Assembly (NCBI GenBank): GCA_028289375.1
Contig: JANQQK010000023.1
Coordinates: forward strand, 52,152-116,151
Source of the DNA: Phycisphaerae bacterium
GTDB lineage: Bacteria > Planctomycetota > Phycisphaerae > UBA1845
Length of the DNA stretch: 64,000 nt
Reading direction: 5' to 3'
Shown here: positions 26,722 to 35,117 of the stretch, piece by piece
Position numbering within the stretch: position 1 is the stretch's first letter
Layout: the number at the start of each line of letters is the position of its first letter
Position numbers and translations under genes: made by a program
The notes under the pieces: generated by a model
Told to the model about the DNA's origin: nothing
Database searches by the model: none
The model's input: the letters and a program-made list of their open reading frames with translations, nothing else

Positions 26722-26758
26722 AACCGACCAGTGCATGTTGATGCGGGTCGGTTTTTTT
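26722..26758 (+). terminator. Intrinsic terminator or leuS leader hairpin
   Basis: AACCGACC (26722-26729) and GGTCGGTT (26746-26753) form a perfect 8-bp stem around a 16-base loop, followed by seven T's (26752-26758). It ends only 17 bases before the leuS ATG. It either ends transcription of the HEAT gene or acts as an attenuator-type element in the leuS leader. Confidence 0.65.
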
Positions 26759-26775
26759 GTGGGAAGTGACGGGCG

Positions 26776-29700
26776 ATGGGTTCATCCGAGCAGAGCAGCG
26801 AGACGTTTGGTTATTCGCCGGCGGCGATCGAGTCGAAGTGGCAGGCGTACTGGGCGGAGCACAAGACGTTCAAGACGCCGAATCCGGGCGATCCGGGGTT
26901 TGATTCAGACAAGCCGAAGTACTACGTACTGGACATGTTTCCGTATCCGAGCGGCGCGGGGCTTCATGTTGGGCACCCACTTGGGTATACGGCGACCGAC
27001 GTCGTTGCCCGGTACAAACGGATGCAGGGGTTCAACGTGTTGCATCCGATGGGGTACGACTCCTTCGGGTTGCCAGCCGAGCAATATGCGATTCAGACCG
27101 GCGTGCATCCGGCCATCACGACGCGCAAGAACATCAAGAACATGCGCCGTCAGTTGAAGATGTTCGGGTTCAGCTATGACTGGGACCGTGAGTTGGCGAC
27201 GTCGGAGCCGGACTACTACAAGTTCACGCAGTGGATTTTCACCTTGATGTTCAACAGTTGGTTTGATCCACGTGTTCAGGCGGCCAAACCAATCAGCGAG
27301 TTGGAAAAAGCGTTGGCGGACGGGACGCTGGGCGTGACCGAAGCGCTGACCGTGGCGATGGACGCCGGGAACGTGGCATGGGGATCGCTCGATGATGCGC
27401 AGAAGCGTGCCGTGATCAACGGCGAGCGGTTGGCGTTCATCGATGAGGTGGCGGTGAACTGGTGCCCTGCTCTTGGGACGGTGCTGGCCAATGAAGAGGT
27501 GACCAACGAGGGTCGCAGCGAGCGCGGGGATCACCCCGTCTATCGCCGACCATTGCGACAGTGGATGCTGCGGATCACGAAGTATGCGGATCGGTTGTTG
27601 ACGGATCTGGATCTGGTGTCGTGGCCTGATGCGACGAACCTGATGCAACGGAACTGGATCGGGCGGAGCGTCGGCGGTGAGGTTGATTTTCCGATCGTGA
27701 CGGCAGATGAAGTTGACCCTGCGTCGTGGCTTGTTCAGCGTCAGAACGGGTACCCGGCCAAGCCTGAAGCGAACGTGATCCGCATTTACACGACGCGGCC
27801 TGACACGCTGTTCGGGGCGACGTACATGGTGTTGGCGCCGGAGCATCCGCTGGTGGAGAAGATCACGACGGCGGAGCAGCGTCATGCGGTGGATGCGTAT
27901 GTGACCGAGGCGCGGCACAAGTCAGACCTTGCGCGGACGGCGGAGTCGAAGGAAAAGACCGGCGTGTTCACTGGCGCTCATGCGATGAATCCGGTGAATG
28001 GCGAGCGGATTCCGGTGTGGGTGGCGGACTACGTGCTGATGGGATATGGCACGGGTGCGATCATGGCAGTGCCAGGGGGTGACACGCGCGACTTCGAGTT
28101 CGCCAAGCAGTTTGATCTGGACATCATCGCGGTGGTCGACCCGACGACCGAGTGGGCGGAGAAGGAGGCGCGACTGCCGAAAGGGACGCTGGAGGAGATT
28201 CGCTCGGCCGCGACAGCGGCATTGAAGTCGAGCGTTGAACGGTGGAAACGTGAAGGGGTGGATCGGTCGTCGCACGTGACGTTTGCGGAGAAGTACCTTG
28301 ATGAAGCTGGCGCAGATGACGTCCTGTCGTCGGATGACATTCGGCGGATGTATGTGGCGTCGCCGCGTGTCTTTGCAGCGCCTTTTACCGGTGAAGGCGA
28401 AGCGATTCAGTCACCGGCCGGCGAGACGCCGTTGGGGGATCGCGGTTGCTCACTGAATGGGCTGAAGACGGCGGACGCGAAGAATGCAATTCTGGATTGG
28501 CTAGAGGCGAACGGGGTGGGTCGTCGGGCGGTGAATTACAAGCTGCGCGATTGGATTTTCTCGCGGCAGAAGTATTGGGGGGAGCCGTTTCCGGTGCTGC
28601 ACTCGGATGATGGTGCGACGGAGGCGTTGGGGTTGGATGCGCTCGCGGTGACGTTGCCGGAGATGGAGAAGTTTGCGCCGGATCCGGTGGCGGATGATGA
28701 CGCGGAGACAATGCCGAAGCCGCCGTTGGCACGGGCTGCGGAATGGATGAGCGTCGACCGCGATGGGCAATCGTGGACGCGTGATGTGAACACGATGCCA
28801 CAATGGGCAGGGTCGTGCTGGTACTACCTGCGGTTTCTGGATCCGACGAACGACGCGCGGTTCTGTGACGAGGCGGCGGAGAAATACTGGATGCCGGTCG
28901 ATCTGTACGTCGGCGGTGCGGAGCATGCGGTGTTGCACCTGTTGTACGCGCGGTTCTGGCACAAGGTGTTGTTCGATCATGGGTACGTGTCCACGCCGGA
29001 GCCGTTCGGCAAGCTCGTGCATCAGGGGATGGTTCAGGCGTTTGCGTATAAGGACAAGACGGGGCGATTGCTGAGCAATGATGTCGTGGAGGAGCGCGAC
29101 GAGGGGAAGTACACGCATCGCGAAACGGGCGAGTCGGTCACACAGATCGTGGCCAAAATGAGCAAGTCGCTCAAGAACATCGTGAATCCGGATGAAATCA
29201 TCGACGAGTTCGGTGCGGACACGTTTCGTCTGTATGAGATGTTCATGGGGCCTTTGGAAGCGTCGAAGCCGTGGAACACGCGGGACGTGCCGGGGCTGTA
29301 CAAGTTGCTGCAGCGGGCGTGGCGGCTGGTGGTGGATGAGCAGACCGGGGCGTTGTCTGCCCGGTTGGTCGATGGGGAGCCGGACGTCGAGCAGAACCGC
29401 ATTCTGCACAAGACGATCAAGGGCGTCACCGAAGACATCGAGCAGATGAAGTTCAACACGGCGATCGCGCGGATGTTCGAGTTCGTGAATGAACTGACGC
29501 CGCGTGAGCAGCGGAATCGATCGGTGATCGAGCGGTTCGTGCTGCTGATGGGTCCATTCGCACCGCACGTGGCGGAGGAATTGTGGCAGCGGTTGGGGCA
29601 TGCCGAAACGTTGACGTACGAGCGTTGGCCGGCGTTTGATCCGGCGCTTGCGAAGGATGACGAGGTTGAGATCGCCGTGCAGGTGAAGGGGAAGGTGAAG

Positions 29701-29850
29701 GCGCGGATCATGGTGTCGGCGGACGCGGATGAAAAGGCGCTTGAGGCGGCGGCGATGGCGGATGAGAAGATTCAAAGCGAAATCGCCGACAAGACGGTGC
29801 GCAAGGTGATCGTCGTCAAAGGACGGCTGGTCAACATCGTGGCTACGTAA
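26776..29850 (+). CDS. leuS: Leucyl-tRNA synthetase
   Basis: A 1024-residue class I aminoacyl-tRNA synthetase that charges tRNA-Leu with leucine in the cytosol. The HIGH motif is HVGH within YPSGAGLHVGHPLGYTATD (about residues 56-74). The CP1 editing domain covers about 290-520 with the threonine-rich RIYTTRPDTLFGATYMV and the Asp-bearing MAVPGGDTRDFEF. The signature KMSKSLKN is at about 795. The anticodon and C-terminal domains follow and end VIVVKGRLVNIVAT. It is longer than the usual 860-880 residues, with insertions around 150-200 and 620-690. The CYTH gene begins directly after its stop codon. Confidence 0.97.
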   Translation: MGSSEQSSETFGYSPAAIESKWQAYWAEHKTFKTPNPGDPGFDSDKPKYYVLDMFPYPSGAGLHVGHPLGYTATDVVARYKRMQGFNVLHPMGYDSFGLPAEQYAIQTGVHPAITTRKNIKNMRRQLKMFGFSYDWDRELATSEPDYYKFTQWIFTLMFNSWFDPRVQAAKPISELEKALADGTLGVTEALTVAMDAGNVAWGSLDDAQKRAVINGERLAFIDEVAVNWCPALGTVLANEEVTNEGRSERGDHPVYRRPLRQWMLRITKYADRLLTDLDLVSWPDATNLMQRNWIGRSVGGEVDFPIVTADEVDPASWLVQRQNGYPAKPEANVIRIYTTRPDTLFGATYMVLAPEHPLVEKITTAEQRHAVDAYVTEARHKSDLARTAESKEKTGVFTGAHAMNPVNGERIPVWVADYVLMGYGTGAIMAVPGGDTRDFEFAKQFDLDIIAVVDPTTEWAEKEARLPKGTLEEIRSAATAALKSSVERWKREGVDRSSHVTFAEKYLDEAGADDVLSSDDIRRMYVASPRVFAAPFTGEGEAIQSPAGETPLGDRGCSLNGLKTADAKNAILDWLEANGVGRRAVNYKLRDWIFSRQKYWGEPFPVLHSDDGATEALGLDALAVTLPEMEKFAPDPVADDDAETMPKPPLARAAEWMSVDRDGQSWTRDVNTMPQWAGSCWYYLRFLDPTNDARFCDEAAEKYWMPVDLYVGGAEHAVLHLLYARFWHKVLFDHGYVSTPEPFGKLVHQGMVQAFAYKDKTGRLLSNDVVEERDEGKYTHRETGESVTQIVAKMSKSLKNIVNPDEIIDEFGADTFRLYEMFMGPLEASKPWNTRDVPGLYKLLQRAWRLVVDEQTGALSARLVDGEPDVEQNRILHKTIKGVTEDIEQMKFNTAIARMFEFVNELTPREQRNRSVIERFVLLMGPFAPHVAEELWQRLGHAETLTYERWPAFDPALAKDDEVEIAVQVKGKVKARIMVSADADEKALEAAAMADEKIQSEIADKTVRKVIVVKGRLVNIVAT

Positions 29851-30441
29851 ATGATCGAGATCGAAGCCAAGCTGCGGGTGGATGATCTGGAAGCGGTGCG
29901 GCTGGCGCTCACGTCGTCGGGCGGGCAGTTCGTTGGACGATACATCGAGCACAACCACATACTGGACCGGTCGGATGGCGATTTGCGTGAAGCCGGTTGC
30001 GGCTTGCGCGTGCGCGCGATGGATGCGATTGACGGGGAACCGGCGGCGGCGACTCTGACGTTCAAGGGGGCGGTCGAGCCGAGCACGTACAAGCGTCGGA
30101 CGGAAATTCAGACGACGGTGGGCGATGCGGGGGCGACGATTCGTTTGTTGACGGCGCTTGGGTTCATCGAGGTTCTTTCCTATCGCAAGGTGCGGGAAAG
30201 TTGGAAGCTGGGTGGCTGCTGCGTCGAGTTGGATGAGGTGCCTTTGTTGGGCAAGTATGTTGAGATCGAGGGCGACAGCGAAGCGGTGATCGGCGAAGTT
30301 CAGCGCACGCTCGGACTTGACGGGGTCGCGCACGTGTCGGGTAGCTACGTGCGGATGCTCGTGGACGCGTGTGAACGGCTGGGGCGGTCCCCGATCGGCG
30401 TGGGATATGACGAGCAAGGGCAGACGAAGGAGATCGGATGA
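29851..30441 (+). CDS. CYTH-domain protein (class IV adenylate cyclase CyaB / thiamine-triphosphatase-like)
   Basis: A 196-residue cytosolic protein. The ExExK signature EIEAK is at residues 3-7, with the downstream charged strands GCGLRVRAM, ATLTFKGAV, RRTEIQTTV and KVRESWKL lining the tunnel. This is the CYTH fold, which binds triphosphates through metal ions. Members include class IV adenylate cyclases, thiamine triphosphatases and inorganic tripolyphosphatases, and the sequence does not tell these apart. The start codon follows the leuS stop without a gap, and the stop overlaps the next start, so the three genes form one operon. Confidence 0.85.
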   Translation: MIEIEAKLRVDDLEAVRLALTSSGGQFVGRYIEHNHILDRSDGDLREAGCGLRVRAMDAIDGEPAAATLTFKGAVEPSTYKRRTEIQTTVGDAGATIRLLTALGFIEVLSYRKVRESWKLGGCCVELDEVPLLGKYVEIEGDSEAVIGEVQRTLGLDGVAHVSGSYVRMLVDACERLGRSPIGVGYDEQGQTKEIG

Positions 30442-30866
30442 TGTTGGGCAAGTCGGCGATGGCGTTTGCGGTGTTGGCGGTCGGAGCGATCGGAATTGGC
30501 ATGGCGGGCGATGAAAAGTCGGCAGTGGAGTCGACGCCTTCGTTTGAACCGGTGATGCCACTGTATGCCTTGATGATCGAACAGGATCGACACTTCGAGC
30601 AGATTCGCAACCTGATTCGCAAGGACCGGGAGGATCGGTTTGGCAGACTGAAGCAGGCCGGCATGGCGATGGCAGAGTTGGCAAACGTTAATGGGTACCA
30701 CGATGAAGCGATCAAGCACGCCGACTTTCGGCAATGGACGCTGGACATCAAGTCGGATGGCATGAAGATCGCCGAGCTTGCACGCGAAGAGAAGCTCGAC
30801 GAGATCAAGCAGGTAGCCAAGCGCATCAACAACACTTGCTCAGCCTGTCACGACAAATATCAGTGA
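30438..30866 (+). CDS. Cytochrome c'-like (class II) periplasmic haem protein
   Basis: A 142-residue exported protein with an N-terminal hydrophobic signal (AMAFAVLAVGAIGIGMAG) and a single haem c motif CSACH four residues from the C-terminus. A C-terminal CxxCH after a four-helix bundle is the arrangement of class II cytochromes such as cytochrome c' and c-556. The start at 30438 overlaps the CYTH stop (ATGA), and AAGGAG lies just upstream. A role in electron transfer or NO/CO binding is known for the family; nothing local specifies which. Confidence 0.8.
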   Translation: MMLGKSAMAFAVLAVGAIGIGMAGDEKSAVESTPSFEPVMPLYALMIEQDRHFEQIRNLIRKDREDRFGRLKQAGMAMAELANVNGYHDEAIKHADFRQWTLDIKSDGMKIAELAREEKLDEIKQVAKRINNTCSACHDKYQ

Positions 30867-30903
30867 TGGCGTTCGGTCACTTGAGCCGCCGTCGAACACA
30901 CCC

Positions 30904-31908
30904 TTAAGGTGCCCACAAATACATGAAGCGTGCCTGCGGCTGATGCAGCCAATCGGGCAACTGCACGTGAATCGCCCCACCGTTGCCGTTCGTCGGCGTG
31001 GTTGGGGCGACAGCGTAGATGTTCGGCTTGCTCGCATAGGTGCGGTGGTAGGTGACGAGGCGGACGTACCCTGCATCGATGTTCTTGCGAAGTTTGGCGA
31101 TCGTCTCGCGCAGGCTGCCGATCTCGTCGATCAATCCGACTTCGAGCGCCTGGCTGGCGGTGTAGATGCGACCGTCGGCCAACGCGCGGACGCGCTCTTC
31201 GGTCAGTTCGGGACGTCCTTCATCCACGGCGGCGACAAACTGCGCGTAGAAGTCGTCAATGGCTGATTGGAACACGTCGCGCTGCCGTGGCGATAGCTCT
31301 TCAAATGGTGACCCGCCGCCCTTCTGATCCCCACTCTTGATCGTGTTGGGCGTGACGCCGATCATCCGCATGGTGCCGGTCACGTCGAACAACTGCATGA
31401 TGACGCCGATCGACCCGGTCACGGTCGAGGGGTGGGCGACGATTTCGTCGCAGGCGGAGGCGATGTAATATCCCCCACTGGCGGCGACGTCCATCATGAC
31501 GGCGACGACGGGCTTGCCGGTTGCGTTGCGAAAATGCCTGATTTCGCGGTGCATGAGTTCACTGGCCGTAACGCTGCCGCCTGGCGAGTTGATGCGGAGG
31601 ACGACGGCTTTGACGTTGCGATCGCTGCGGGCGCGGTCGAGTTTCTCAGTGAGAAAGCTGACCTGATTCTCGCCCGAGCCGATGATCGGCAGGCCACGAC
31701 CGGTCGTGAGCACGCCGTTGACGTCGATGATGGCGATCTTGGGCGTCCAAGGCCAATCGGTGTTGAAGGTCGTTTCAGCGAGTGCCTTGCGGCGGCTGAC
31801 CGGTACGATGAGCAACGCTTCGGGCATGCAGCCAATGCACGTGTGGGCGAGGATGGCCAGAACGGTGGTCATGATCGGTCGACGAAGAATGGACAAGCGT
31901 GATGGCAC
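30904..31908 (-). CDS. sppA: Signal peptide peptidase SppA-like serine protease
   Basis: A 334-residue membrane-associated protease. A GTG at 31908 is chosen as start because GGAGG lies 6 bases upstream and longer frames run into the divergent gene. An N-terminal hydrophobic stretch with TCIGC may be a membrane anchor or weak lipobox. The S49 core is intact: VVLRINSPGGSVTASE, the nucleophile region DVAASGGYYIASACD (Ser near residue 146) and STVTGSIGVIM, with the Lys region KSGDQKGGGSPF downstream. SppA degrades leftover signal peptides at the inner membrane. The gene is convergent with the cytochrome gene. Confidence 0.88.
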   Translation of the reverse strand: MPSRLSILRRPIMTTVLAILAHTCIGCMPEALLIVPVSRRKALAETTFNTDWPWTPKIAIIDVNGVLTTGRGLPIIGSGENQVSFLTEKLDRARSDRNVKAVVLRINSPGGSVTASELMHREIRHFRNATGKPVVAVMMDVAASGGYYIASACDEIVAHPSTVTGSIGVIMQLFDVTGTMRMIGVTPNTIKSGDQKGGGSPFEELSPRQRDVFQSAIDDFYAQFVAAVDEGRPELTEERVRALADGRIYTASQALEVGLIDEIGSLRETIAKLRKNIDAGYVRLVTYHRTYASKPNIYAVAPTTPTNGNGGAIHVQLPDWLHQPQARFMYLWAP

Positions 31909-31933
31909 GGGCTTCCTCCGTGGGTAGAGATTG

Positions 31934-32311
31934 ATGAACCGATTGTCTGAGTCCCAATTCAGGTCGCTCATACGTCGGGCTGTCGCGGAAATTCCGCCGG
32001 TGTTGGCCGAGCATCTCAAAGACGTTGCCATCGACATTGAGCCGTTGCCTGACGAACAAACCTGTCGCGATGCCGGCGTCGAGGACCCGGCTGATCTGTT
32101 GGGATTGTATCACGGGATCCCGCTGACGGAACGCAGCGTGACGGACTCAGGCGAGTTGCCGGCGCACATCGTTATTTATCAGCGGAACGTCGAGGACGTG
32201 TGCGAAACGGTCGAGGATGTCGTGGCGGAGGTGCGCATCACCGTGCTGCACGAAATCGGCCATCATCTCGGTTTGGATGAGAAAGATCTCGAGGCGTTGG
32301 GGTATGACTGA
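31934..32311 (+). CDS. Small metallopeptidase, zincin-1 family (PF06262-like)
   Basis: A 125-residue cytosolic protein. It carries the zinc motif HEIGHHLGL near residue 105, followed by an acidic residue cluster and the C-terminal GYD that is usual in this minimal metalloprotease family. The upstream segment LLGLYHGIPLTERSV and HIVIYQRNVE are also characteristic. It starts 25 bases from the divergent sppA GTG. Substrates of the family are not known. Confidence 0.85.
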   Translation: MNRLSESQFRSLIRRAVAEIPPVLAEHLKDVAIDIEPLPDEQTCRDAGVEDPADLLGLYHGIPLTERSVTDSGELPAHIVIYQRNVEDVCETVEDVVAEVRITVLHEIGHHLGLDEKDLEALGYD

Positions 32312-32340
32312 TGCCCGTCGTCGCGCGACCGTCGCGATTA

Positions 32341-34155
32341 TTACCCAACCTGGGCGGTTTGTTTGCGCAAGGTCATGTCGAAGCCGCGGACCATGTTCTT
32401 GTACACACCGAGCACCACGCCGATCCACACGACAAATGATGCGGCAGCGCCGACGAGGAACCAGACGCGGATTTCGTTGACGAAGGGTTTGAAGTCGGCG
32501 GCGGTGTCGAAGGCGCGGACGGGGTTGATCATCGTGGAAATGCACGTGAACGGCGTGAACGGCGCGATGAACCCACCGGCGTTTCCAGCCTTGGTGACGA
32601 TGGCATCTGCGATAAAGTGCAGGATCAGCCCCGTCACCACCATGCCACCGACAGCAAACATGACCGCCTGGACGGTCTTGCGGCAGTGCAGCGAGCGATT
32701 CAGGCCCCAGATGCATGCGGCTGCGGCGTAGGCGAACATCATCGCGCCCATCAACAAAGCCGTTTCAATCTGCACAACGCGCTTGTCGGGATCAACAAAC
32801 AAGCCATGAACGGCGAACAAGAGCGTCGTCACGACCGGAATGGCCAGCAACGGGACAGTGAACGTGACCAGCCCGCGCAGTTTTCCCCAGACGATGTACT
32901 TGCTGGTCAGCGGCGTCGACAACAGGATGTCCATCGACATCGACTCGCGTTCCTTGGTGAGCGCGCTGGCGGCGGTGTTGGCAGCGACGAGCAGGATCAT
33001 GGCGAGTTCAACACTCACAACGGCGTTGAGGTAGCTGCGCGTGGCGACAACATCGCCGGTCCTGATGTGGTTGACGAGCAGTGCAACCGCCCCGACCACG
33101 CCGCCTCCCAACAGCACGATCTGCAGAAACCCTTTCGTCGCTGCTGACGCGCGCGACGTGGCTTCACGCCAGGCGACCGGGTTCTGCCAGACGGTTCGCG
33201 GCTGGCGACGGACCTCCTCGCCGACCTTGCGCGCCCCGCGTGCGAAGAGTCGCGTCCACAGCGTCGTTTCGCCCTCTTTGGATCGCCGGACAAAGAACAT
33301 CGAGATGATGATCAACAGGACGGAGATCGACAGCGTGATGAACACGTAGGCCTTGTGCGGTGTGGCGAGGAAATAGCGTTGCAGGCCATTGCGCCCAACG
33401 AGCGCGACGGGGTCGGGCGCGGGGACGCGGTTCAGTGCGACATCGAGCGCGAGAAACGGATGCAGGCTGGCAAGCCAACTGAGCTGATTGCCGTTGACGC
33501 CGCGCGGGGCTTCTGGAATCCATGTCGTCGGCCATTGCCCGAGCGCGTACACGGCGAACAGGTAGAAGGCGATCATCATGTAGAACGAGAAGATCGTCTT
33601 GCGCGTGCCGACGCGGATCATGCTGATGCAGATGGCCAACGAGCCGGTAATCACGGCGGTCGAGCCTGCAATCGCAGCGCTCTGCATGATCTGGGCCATG
33701 CGCACGCCGCCGTAGATCATCGTGATCAGGAAAATCGGCAGACCGGCCAGCAGCAGCACGATGACGAAATACAATCGGCTCATCAGTGTGCCCATGACGA
33801 TCTGCGCGTTGGAAAGTGGCGTGGTCAGAAGGATGTTGTATGTCTGCGCGTCCCGTTCCTGCGTGATGGCGCCGGCAGTGAACATCGGCGCGAGGAAGCA
33901 CATCAACGCGAGCTGGGCGATCGAGGCACCCATGAACATCTGCGAGGCACTCTTGGCCAAGTCGACCAGGGTGGATGAACCGCTGATCTGCGTCATGGCG
34001 AACAGCACCACAACCATCAGGACGCCGAGATACGCGAAGCGAATCCACAAGTGGCGTGATCGACGCGAACCACCATGCACAACGCGCACGAGGATCGGGT
34101 TGGCCGGTACCAGCCGCCAGAACGCCTTGCCGAGTCGACTGAAGGCTTCGTTCAT
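32341..34155 (-). CDS. ABC-2 type transporter permease
   Basis: A 604-residue membrane protein with two groups of about six helices joined by a soluble segment (about 290-340). Each half holds the ABC-2 signature around a re-entrant region: TQERDAQTYNILLTTPLSNA and TKERESMSMDILLSTPLTSK. The protein is therefore a fused pair of permease half-units. It lies 16 bases downstream of the ABC ATPase gene, which forms the matching nucleotide-binding subunit. The substrate is unknown. A comparable ATPase/permease/large membrane protein set is common in planctomycetes and related to Gld-type export. Confidence 0.85.
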   Translation of the reverse strand: MNEAFSRLGKAFWRLVPANPILVRVVHGGSRRSRHLWIRFAYLGVLMVVVLFAMTQISGSSTLVDLAKSASQMFMGASIAQLALMCFLAPMFTAGAITQERDAQTYNILLTTPLSNAQIVMGTLMSRLYFVIVLLLAGLPIFLITMIYGGVRMAQIMQSAAIAGSTAVITGSLAICISMIRVGTRKTIFSFYMMIAFYLFAVYALGQWPTTWIPEAPRGVNGNQLSWLASLHPFLALDVALNRVPAPDPVALVGRNGLQRYFLATPHKAYVFITLSISVLLIIISMFFVRRSKEGETTLWTRLFARGARKVGEEVRRQPRTVWQNPVAWREATSRASAATKGFLQIVLLGGGVVGAVALLVNHIRTGDVVATRSYLNAVVSVELAMILLVAANTAASALTKERESMSMDILLSTPLTSKYIVWGKLRGLVTFTVPLLAIPVVTTLLFAVHGLFVDPDKRVVQIETALLMGAMMFAYAAAACIWGLNRSLHCRKTVQAVMFAVGGMVVTGLILHFIADAIVTKAGNAGGFIAPFTPFTCISTMINPVRAFDTAADFKPFVNEIRVWFLVGAAASFVVWIGVVLGVYKNMVRGFDMTLRKQTAQVG

Positions 34156-34171
34156 GCTGTTGCCCTCTCGA

Positions 34172-35101
34172 TCATTGCACGAGTCCCTTGGTCAGACGCA
34201 TGAAGGCGGTTTCGAGGTTGACCTCTTCCTCCTTGATTTCGCGAATCTTGAAGTTGTTCTGCACGAGCGTGGCGGCGATGTAGGAGAAATCGTGCGTCTG
34301 GTCGTCAAGTTCGAGCACGATGGCGCCGTTGTTCTCCTCGACCTTGGTCACGCCCTTTGTTCGCTGCAGCAGCAACGCAGCCAGGTCTTTCTGCTCGACG
34401 ACCTTCACGTGCACACGTGTGGCCAGGCGGGCGCGGCGGACGATGTCGTCGATCTGGCCATGATAGAGCAGTTCGCCATGTTCGATGATGCCGATCGTCG
34501 TACACAGTTCTGCCAATTCGTGCAGGATGTGCGAACTGATGATGATGGTCTTGCCCATGTTACGCAGTTCTTTGAGCAGTTCGCGCATCTCGATACGCGC
34601 ACGCGGATCGAGGCCACTGGCAGGCTCATCAAGAAGCAGCACTTTGGGGTCGTGCAAGAGCACGCGGGCGACGCTGAGACGCTGCTTCATGCCGCGTGAT
34701 AGCGAGTCGACCATGGCGTCGCGCTTGTGCGACAGATCGGTCAGATCCAGCACATCGCCGACCACCTGCGTGCGTGCATCACCCGAGATGTTGTACGCAC
34801 TGGCGAAGAACTCCAGATACTCCTGAACGACCATGTCCTCGTATGCACCGAAAAAGTCCGGCACGTAACCGATCAGCGGTCGAATCTTGCGCGACTCGTA
34901 GCCCACGACATGGTTGCAAACCCGCGCCTCGCCCCACGTTGGCTGCAGAAGCGTTGCGAGGATTTTGATCGTGGTCGTCTTGCCCGCACCGTTGGGTCCG
35001 ATGTAGCCAAAACACTCGCCGTCCTGAATCTGCAGATTGAGATTGTTCAGGGCGGTCAGCTTGCCGTATCGCTTGGTGAGGTTGATGGTTTGAATGATCA
35101 C
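34172..35101 (-). CDS. ABC transporter ATP-binding protein (ABC-2 exporter type)
   Basis: A 309-residue ATPase. The GTG at 35101 is preferred because GAGG precedes it and the fold begins at once (IIQTINLTKRYGKLTALNNL). Walker A is GPNGAGKTTTIK, the signature is DSLSRGMKQRLSVAR, Walker B is VLLLDEPASGLDPR and the H-loop is IIISSHILHEL. All catalytic residues are intact. A C-terminal extension of about 90 residues follows, as in CcmA/GldA-like subunits. It lies between the large membrane protein gene and its permease in one minus-strand operon. Confidence 0.92.
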   Translation of the reverse strand: MIIQTINLTKRYGKLTALNNLNLQIQDGECFGYIGPNGAGKTTTIKILATLLQPTWGEARVCNHVVGYESRKIRPLIGYVPDFFGAYEDMVVQEYLEFFASAYNISGDARTQVVGDVLDLTDLSHKRDAMVDSLSRGMKQRLSVARVLLHDPKVLLLDEPASGLDPRARIEMRELLKELRNMGKTIIISSHILHELAELCTTIGIIEHGELLYHGQIDDIVRRARLATRVHVKVVEQKDLAALLLQRTKGVTKVEENNGAIVLELDDQTHDFSYIAATLVQNNFKIREIKEEEVNLETAFMRLTKGLVQ

Positions 35102-35117
35102 GTTGCGAATACCTCTA

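Noticed and set aside
28501..30684. Very long minus-strand open frame (about 727 codons) opposite leuS
   Set aside because: It is antisense to an unmistakable leucyl-tRNA synthetase, is rich in Arg, His and Pro, and has no domain. It is a by-product of high GC at codon third positions.
31909..32037. Longer N-terminus for SppA
   Set aside because: It would overlap the divergent metallopeptidase gene; the GTG at 31908 has GGAGG at proper spacing.
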